Source: Cristatella mucedo
Lineage: Eukaryota; Bryozoa; Phylactolaemata; Cristatellidae
DNA length: 64,000 nt
NCBI GenBank assembly: GCA_009760855.2
Contig: WPIO01000006.1
Coordinates: forward strand, 4,513,501 to 4,577,500
Direction of reading: 5' to 3'
Shown: one piece after another, positions 60,977 through 64,000 of the stretch
Numbering within the stretch: the stretch's first letter is position 1
How the letters are laid out: the number at the start of each line of letters is the position of its first letter
Notes under the pieces: model-generated
Database searches by the model: none
What the model was told of the DNA's origin: nothing
The model's input: only the letters and a program-made list of their open reading frames with translations
Made by a program: the position numbers and the translations under genes

Positions 60977-61547
60977 GCCTCCGTCTCTCTTTCCTATGTG
61001 AATATGGCGCACAGATCTTGGCTGCTTACAGAGCCTCTCCACGTGGAACTAGCTTACTCGTTTGCATTCACCATACCCAAGCCTGGACAAGTAGTGCAGC
61101 GGTACTTGGGTACGCCGCTGAAATTATTCTGTGTAGTCGATGGTTATGATCCTGACATGTACGTGGCAATTCATCGGGGTTCAGCGGAGCTGCATTCTTT
61201 GCTTCGACCCATTTTGGACTGCTGCATGCTCTCCACTGCGACAATATTCAAACTAACCCGTGAGTATCCGACTGCGTTGCAAAATATGTAAGCGATTCGA
61301 ACATGTTTTCCGACATCGCCTGGCCAGGCCCGATTGCTTTCATAGCAAGCCGTCGCGCGATTTTGCTTAGATACAGACGCCGGCAATTACAGCTGCACTG
61401 CTAGAAAAACTGCAAGAGGCGATAATTACTCGGAGCGTAGCTCGTCGCTGCTTTCGCTCGACGTGATCGCCTACTTACCGCTGCCGGAGCGCCGCGCCAA
61501 CATCACCAGCGCCGTAGTCGCCCGTGCGAGCACAAGTGCAGCAGACG
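43878..61547 (+). CDS. Secreted or membrane Ig-superfamily protein, multi-exon gene (gene-level entry; 3' part not seen)
   Basis: Seven exons join in one reading frame: 43878-43980, 45727-45879, 48554-48709, 53541-53649, 55186-55394, 61032-61259 and 61371-61547. They give a signal peptide (about residues 1-22) and three Ig domains (about 35-138, 138-244 and 244-379). Every intron is GT-AG. Domain-border introns are all phase 1, as is usual for Ig genes built by exon shuffling, while the introns inside the domains are phase 1, 2 and 1. Domains 1 and 2 have the Cys-Trp-Cys core and all three end in a DxGxYxC-type F strand; domain 3 lacks the Trp. No stop codon, membrane segment or poly(A) site was found after 61547, so the gene probably runs past the window. 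The introns hold LINE, SINE and microsatellite DNA. The family is certain only as Ig superfamily. A receptor, adhesion or immune role is inference. Extra exons may have been missed. Confidence 0.72.
44027..44098 (+). CDS. Possible half-Ig exon (N-terminal half) in intron 1
   Basis: After the acceptor TTACAG at 44021-44026, a phase-1 frame reads [16 protein letters not shown] and ends at a possible donor A|GTACC at 44099. The VHLNC part looks like the B strand and first cysteine of an Ig domain, much like the PVNLTC of domain 1. If used, intron 1 would be only 46 bp. No sound second half follows: the best candidates, 44310-44420 and 44483-44530, contain a frameshifted HTDDAN piece that recalls the F strand of domain 3. 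It is either an alternative or cryptic exon or a dead half-domain. Confidence 0.3.
44119..44149 (+). repeat. (AGC)n/(TGC)n palindromic triplet run
   Basis: AGCAGCAGCAGCTGCTGCTG CTGCTGC reads as its own complement around the centre. It follows the possible half-Ig exon at 44027. Confidence 0.8.
45355..45535 (+). mobile_element. SINE-A copy in intron 1 of the Ig gene
   Basis: GAGCCGTAATGGCTCACAAG opens the head, with a perfect B box GGGTTCGAATCC, the GCAAGCGGTGGTGATGGCCG body and an end altered to CAAATCCGCTAGTATTTATT. Confidence 0.7.
45727..45879 (+). CDS. Ig domain 1, first half exon
   Basis: The acceptor GATTTTTAG ends at 45726 and the donor CAG|GTACAC begins at 45880; the exon is 153 nt, phase 1 to 1. 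It reads [20 protein letters not shown], then the first Ig cysteine (TCRDD), then the core tryptophan nine residues on (TATW), then the C'-D region ending in LTVRAG. NLT is a possible N-glycosylation site. It completes exactly with the 48554 exon: G plus GA gives a glycine codon. Confidence 0.72.
46240..46360 (+). mobile_element. SINE-B copy, 5' end lost
   Basis: AATGCTCGCCCCGATCAAGG, then GAGGTCGTGGGCTCGAGCCC (B box) and TGCGCCTGAATAGATATTAA with GTTCTCTTGGGGCGCTATAC as the tail hairpin. Confidence 0.6.
47290..47606 (+). mobile_element. Possible solo LTR
   Basis: A TATATAG at about 47366 is followed by a GC-rich purine stretch and two close AATAAA signals (47546, 47558), ending in GCTGTTACA at about 47606. 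That layout recalls the LTR ends at 14848 (GCGTTACA). No coding element follows. The start is not defined. Confidence 0.3.
47721..47980 (+). repeat. (CT)n microsatellite in Ig gene intron
   Basis: Mostly (CT)n with TCTGTC and TTTGTC interruptions. It lies in the intron 45880-48553. Confidence 0.9.
48554..48709 (+). CDS. Ig domain 1, second half exon
   Basis: The acceptor TTCTTTTTAG ends at 48553 and the donor ACA|GTAAGG begins at 48710; 156 nt, phase 1 to 1. It encodes an extra Cys pair ([10 protein letters not shown]), the E strand LTVTVPSF, and a textbook F strand [10 protein letters not shown] that supplies the second core cysteine, then a G strand ([10 protein letters not shown]). With the previous exon it makes a 103-residue domain. 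The exon sits in very GC-rich DNA. The GC-rich ORF that continues past the donor to about 49035 is low-complexity read-through and not coding in my view. Confidence 0.72.
49088..49305 (+). repeat. (CT)n microsatellite with a 50-bp duplication
   Basis: Pure (CT)n to 49163, then a less regular part in which TTTTGTCTGTTTCTCTCTCT ACC and CTCTATCGATCTCTATCT occur twice in a row (about 49203-49245 and 49251-49290). Confidence 0.85.
50290..51290 (-). mobile_element. LINE-A copy, C-terminal ORF intact, in intron of the Ig gene
   Basis: (TAA)n at 50306-50320, the 3' hairpin and the 3' UTR precede a 243-codon reverse frame from 51285 to 50554. It reads [58 protein letters not shown] and [12 protein letters not shown]-like sequence. 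The copy is truncated just after the ANFLK motif. It lies antisense in the intron between 48709 and 53541. Confidence 0.8.
51330..51495 (+). mobile_element. SINE-B copy, decayed
   Basis: GGGCAATCGGTTAAGACGTT and CCCGATCAAGGTCAAGGTGA form the head, with a 22-bp extra stretch before the B box GTCGTGGGCTCGAACC. The tail hairpin reads GAATAGAGATTAAGTCCTCT and TTGGGTGTTATAAAAATTAA. Confidence 0.55.
51790..52450 (+). mobile_element. LINE-A fragment with internal (TTA)n
   Basis: It starts in the sequence before the ANFLK motif (ATGGCAGACAACTTTCTCAA), is interrupted by (TTA)7 at 51911-51931, and continues with [20 protein letters not shown] and [20 protein letters not shown]. It ends near 52450 without the 3' UTR. 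Confidence 0.65.
52543..52632 (+). repeat. (TA)n microsatellite
   Basis: About 45 units of TA without interruption, in the intron 48710-53540. Confidence 0.92.
52793..52965 (+). repeat. (GA)n microsatellite with GAGAGT units
   Basis: (GA)n with regular GT steps (GAGAGTGAGA), in the same intron as the (TA)n tract. Confidence 0.88.
53240..53310 (+). repeat. SINE-B tail fragment
   Basis: GTGAAGCGCCTAAATAGAGA then TTAAGTTCTCTTTTGG is the 3' hairpin half of SINE-B. No head is left. Confidence 0.5.
53541..53649 (+). CDS. Ig domain 2, first half exon
   Basis: The acceptor TTTTACCGCAG ends at 53540 and the donor TG|GTAAGT begins at 53650; 109 nt, phase 1 in and phase 2 out. It reads [20 protein letters not shown] and on to [13 protein letters not shown], with the first Ig cysteine in VECTV. 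The core tryptophan codon is split by the intron: TG here and G in the next exon. The first codon joins with the last base of the 48709 exon to give Ser. A SINE-A copy has landed only about 85 bp after the donor. Confidence 0.68.
53734..53908 (+). mobile_element. SINE-A copy next to Ig exon
   Basis: A near-consensus copy: GTGAGCCGTGATGGCACACT, B box region GTCGTGGGTTCCTTTCC (damaged), body GCAAGCGGTGGTGATAGCCG and end TTTAATCAGCTAGGAC. It lies 85 bp after the donor of the 53541-53649 exon. Confidence 0.75.
54985..55108 (-). mobile_element. Decayed SINE-B before Ig domain 2 second exon
   Basis: On the reverse strand AGATGCTCGCCATGACCAAG and GAGGGCCTGCGCTCGAGCTC resemble the SINE-B head and B box, followed by a worn hairpin (GTGCCTCGATAGTGATTATT). 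It lies 78 bp before the acceptor at 55185. Confidence 0.45.
55186..55394 (+). CDS. Ig domain 2, second half exon
   Basis: The acceptor CTCTGGTTTTAG ends at 55185 and the donor AGCG|GTACGC begins at 55395; 209 nt, phase 2 in and phase 1 out. Its first base completes the tryptophan codon of the 53541 exon, and the frame goes on [15 protein letters not shown], two adjacent cysteines, then the E strand [10 protein letters not shown] and F strand [11 protein letters not shown]. The assembled domain is 106 residues. An acceptor at 55137 would put Cys where Trp belongs, so 55185 is preferred. Open frame upstream of 55186 is intron, partly a decayed SINE-B. Confidence 0.7.
55935..58130 (+). mobile_element. 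LINE-A copy, most intact RT, in intron of the Ig gene
   Basis: It begins in the linker ([20 protein letters not shown]) and runs through the whole RT to the 3' hairpin at 58073-58115. Lesions visible: a frameshift near 56470, a TGA at 57071 just after YADDTQLYL, a deletion near 57420 and a stop near 57520. Otherwise the protein is the clearest of its family. It lies in the intron between domains 2 and 3, same strand as the gene. It ends near AGAGCACTGTTATTGCTG, with no long (ATT)n left. Confidence 0.82.
56552..57073 (+). pseudogene. LINE-A reverse transcriptase domain with intact YADD
   Basis: The 173-codon frame holds the RT motifs in order: [76 protein letters not shown] and the palm box [10 protein letters not shown] (57041-57070). 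Both catalytic Asp pairs are present: DLSAAFD and YADD. The family is CR1/L2-like by these signatures. The frame opens without an ATG because the real start is upstream beyond a frameshift, and it ends at a TGA that interrupts the LINE ORF. Confidence 0.8.
58985..59014 (+). repeat. Poly(C), 30 bp
   Basis: Thirty cytosines in a row, followed by G and CC. The Pro-rich frames here are chance. Confidence 0.9.
59494..59550 (+). repeat. (CCG)n, about 19 units
   Basis: A pure (CCG)n run in CpG-rich DNA. No ORF with other support passes through it. Confidence 0.9.
60137..60225 (-). repeat. LINE-A 3' tail fragment
   Basis: (TAA)n at 60139-60154, then TTAGCGCTCTCAAAGAACTT and AATCTCTCTCTAGACAC, the reversed 3' hairpin, and a short UTR piece. 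Confidence 0.55.
60846..60973 (+). repeat. (TCTCCG)n then (CT)n microsatellite
   Basis: TCTGTCTCTGTC, then six-base units TCTCCG/TCTCCA, then (CT)n. It lies just before the acceptor of Ig exon 61032, where it may act as part of a long pyrimidine tract. Confidence 0.85.
61032..61259 (+). CDS. Ig domain 3, first half exon
   Basis: The acceptor GGCTGCTTACAG ends at 61031 and the donor CCC|GTGAGT begins at 61260; 228 nt, phase 1 to 1. It encodes [20 protein letters not shown], then the B strand [11 protein letters not shown] with the first cysteine, a long middle with two adjacent cysteines (ILDCCML), and the E strand TATIFKLT. No tryptophan follows the first cysteine; a tyrosine in DMYVAIH may take its place. 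A (CT)n repeat lies just upstream. Confidence 0.68.
61371..61547 (+). CDS. Ig domain 3, second half exon plus linker
   Basis: The acceptor TTTTGCTTAG ends at 61370, after a 111-bp intron, and the donor GACG|GTAAGT begins at 61548; 177 nt, phase 1 to 1. The first codon is His, shared across the intron. It gives [17 protein letters not shown], the F strand with the second core cysteine, then a G strand [15 protein letters not shown] and a linker with a possible N-glycosylation site (ANIT). The phase-1 end means at least one more exon, which I could not find before 64000. Confidence 0.7.
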
Positions 61548-62114
61548 GTAAGTACGAGCGGTCGCCAAAACTGCTCGTCGAGCCTTCCCAAAAAACTGTC
61601 GTTTACTGGCTACCCGTTATCCTTCGATTCACTTGACAGCAGCATGCGCAATTATTGTTAGTTCTATGTGATCACTGGAACAGTATAATCTAGTGCATGC
61701 TGCGATTGGCAGAGATACTTCCAAAGCTAAACACATTTATTTCTCTCTGTCATCGATGGCAGCTAGTGGATAGCTAATTCGCTGTCTAAAGCTAAGCTAT
61801 GCAAGGGCAGTTTCTCGAGCGTTTCGCGGGTTCTTAGAAAAATAGCATGTCATAATATTCAGCAGCATCAATGTGTGCATTGTTTTAAAGTTTGGGCTAC
61901 ATCTCGTGAGTCTTTCTGCGGCATATTACAATGACCCACTGAAATGGTTTGGCCTATATACTATTCACCTTAAGACACGCTGAGGAGGCGTGAGCTCAGT
62001 TTCGTTTAATTTACACCACTATATTTTGGCATATTAGCCATCCATATAACTGTAGGACCAAAGGCTGCTAGCAGTTCCTGAATGATGAATATAGCGAACC
62101 GGGTATGTAATAAT

Positions 62115-63660
62115 CTATAGTGTACCGAGTCGGTAGCAGGAGATTAGTTGTCGTTGGGTAAGAATTGTGAAAGCGGGCTCCACAGTCAAGGACCTGCAAA
62201 GCTGAAGCTTTCTGTCGCTAACAGTCTTTAAGCAGAGGAATGGAACAGTTAATGCATTGTCACAACAGGACCTGAGGGTGCGGAGAGGCTGAAAGTGGTG
62301 CAGCAGCTTAGTTGGGTATGGATGAACCAAGCCGTCGCGGGCTATTTGGTCAGCGTAAGAACCGTGCTCTGTATACGTTGATTAACATGCAGCCTTCCTA
62401 GCTCTTTTAGCAAATGAGACACTAGTCAGACCTCTTGGACTTGCAAACAAGCCTTGCAGCCATATTCATAGCCATCTGCAGTGGCCTGGCTGCATTTTTC
62501 GGTAACTAAGGCGAAGGTAAATTACAATAATCAAGCCAAGGCAGAACTAAGGAGCTAACAAAATATTTTTGAAAGCCACCATGGAAGACCGCTTCTAATC
62601 TTAGATAGGGATCTGACGGGATGGCTAGCAGTATAAGCAGTCTTCTGAATAAAGCTTTTAAAATTTCGGCAGCTTTCTAAAACAACACCTAAATTGTAAG
62701 CACGTGGTGATGGTCGCACAACAGCATCACCTATTCGAAGAGCAAAGCCTTATAATCCAGCCACACGCTTAGGGTGTTCTATGAGCCGCAGTTCTGTGTT
62801 ATCGTCATTTAGTTTCAGGAAGTTTTCCGACATCCAGGATCGAATGTCGGCAAGGCAAGCATTCGGTTTATCAGTTGCTGCAGCAGATTCCGGGGGTTTG
62901 AATAACAAATACAGCTGAGTATCGTCAGCATAAAAGCAGTATTCAATTTCATATGCCGTAATCACTTTTCCTAGATTTTGTCTAAAAATGGAAGACTATA
63001 TATGGAGAACCGAAAGGGACCGAGAACGGACGCTTGAGATATTACACAGGCGACCAGTCTCGTGGATTAGACCTGACCCCCACAAAACACGGACTGAACA
63101 CGATAAGACAAGTACGATTTAAACCATGCCACTGCCTCGATCGCCAGACCGATCGTTGTTCTCAATCGTTCAAGTAGAAAATCGTGATCAATGGTGTCGA
63201 ACGCAGCTGATAGATCTAGCAGAGCTAATGCAGCGACATTCCCAGTCATCTTCGCTGCATATGATGTCATCGTTAACACGGAGGAGAGCCTTTACAGTGG
63301 AGTCCTGTTTCTTGAACCCCGATTAAAAACATTCTGACATTTCATTCTTTTAATGTGTGCTGCCAGCTGCTTAGCGTCATTTTTTTCAAGAATATTTGAC
63401 ATAATAACGAAGGGAAGCTTGGTGATGGTTTGCAAGGACCTCTGTGTCTAATCCAGGCTTCTTAAGTATGGGTCTAACGATTGCCGATTTAAAGGACTTG
63501 GGTACGACCCCTTTTGCAGAGAAGCAATAAAAATCTCGGTTATGGAAACGCTAAGTTGATCTGCCAGTGATAACCACGGAAATGATGGTATAGGGTCTTT
63601 AGAAGACAAGCTCTTTTTACTATACCTTATTAGGTAGCTACATCACATACAGAAACCTCA
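62115..63660 (-). mobile_element. LINE-B copy, RT and C-terminal region, decayed
   Basis: Reverse frames include [20 protein letters not shown] (about 63240-63180), [15 protein letters not shown] with an intact YADD near 62925, [20 protein letters not shown], and a shortened C-terminus with a frameshift near 62170. The 5' part up to 63660 matches the linker of the 27.5-30.6 kb copy. The frame is broken in many places. Confidence 0.72.
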
Positions 63661-63702
63661 GAAAATGTTACTACACATCATTTGGTCAGGCTTTCTGTAC
63701 AG

Positions 63703-63772
63703 CATGTGTAAAGAGCCTAGAAAGAGATTCATTTCTCTGAGGGCCTTATACAAATGTATTATCATTATTATG
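63703..63772 (+). repeat. LINE-A/SINE 3' tail fragment
   Basis: ATGTGTAAAGAGCCTAGAAA, GAGATTCATTTCTCTGAGGG and a short TTATCATTATTATG are the shared 3' hairpin and tail. Confidence 0.55.
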
Positions 63773-64000
63773 TTAGGGCACTATACAGACTTCAATTCTG
63801 GTGCACGAAGCTATAGTAATCATAGCGTTGGTGTAGGCTTCATTTTGCTTCTCGCGACTAATTTGCAACAGAATTTCTCCAGGCATGCCAGATGAAGAAA
63901 ATTCCCATTTATTTTTTCTCTGACGTGACTTAAAATGATATTTAGTTTTTATGACTAATATATCGTGAATTATCTTAAAGAAGATTACGTCTTCCCTGGG

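Overview
This is a stretch of animal (metazoan) nuclear genome, most likely from a marine or other aquatic invertebrate; the sequence alone does not fix the phylum. The reasons are: introns with GT/AG borders and phase-1 exons coding for split immunoglobulin (Ig) domains, many degenerate CR1/L2-like LINE copies, tRNA-derived SINEs, decayed Ty3/gypsy-like LTR elements, and very long dinucleotide microsatellites. There are no operons, prokaryotic genes, rRNA genes or functional tRNA genes. Most of the window is repeats and their debris.

Layout. 1-1,860 and 4,030-6,285: decayed copies of a LINE called LINE-A here. 6.8-9.7 kb: a tRNA-derived SINE (SINE-A) and more LINE-A. 10.66-11.14 kb: a possible Ig-domain relic. 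13-17.5 kb: a decayed LTR retroelement with a lysine-tRNA-type primer site, a frameshifted gag and a protease remnant. 17.75-20.3 kb: a reverse-strand LINE-A that keeps its endonuclease region. 20.6-24.9 kb: SINE-B, SINE-C, SINE-A and LINE-A tails. 24.9-26.8 kb: a second gypsy-like relic. 27.5-31.6 kb: two reverse-strand LINE-B copies in tandem, then a gypsy RT fragment and a 7-bp tandem repeat. 32-37.6 kb: a CpG-rich block with a 0.6-kb (CT)n tract, a long ORF (515 codons) built on a 24-bp minisatellite, and a 13-bp minisatellite. 37.6-43.9 kb: SINE-A copies, a cluster of palindromes and LINE-B copies. 43.9-61.5 kb: the best gene. 62.1-63.7 kb: another LINE-B.

The best gene lies on the + strand. 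A signal-peptide exon (43,878-43,980) and six further exons encode three Ig domains, and each domain is split over two exons. All splice junctions agree in phase: domain borders are phase 1, and the internal introns are phase 1, 2 and 1. Its introns have taken up LINEs, SINEs and microsatellites. Further half-Ig-like sequences at 44.0-44.5, 54.5 and 10.7-11.1 kb suggest a larger, decaying family.

A second theme is parasitism between repeats. The 3' end of LINE-A carries a compact hairpin followed by an (ATT)n tail. The same hairpin ends SINE-B and SINE-C, whose heads look like unrelated tRNAs. This fits the known arrangement in which a SINE borrows the 3' tail of its partner LINE.
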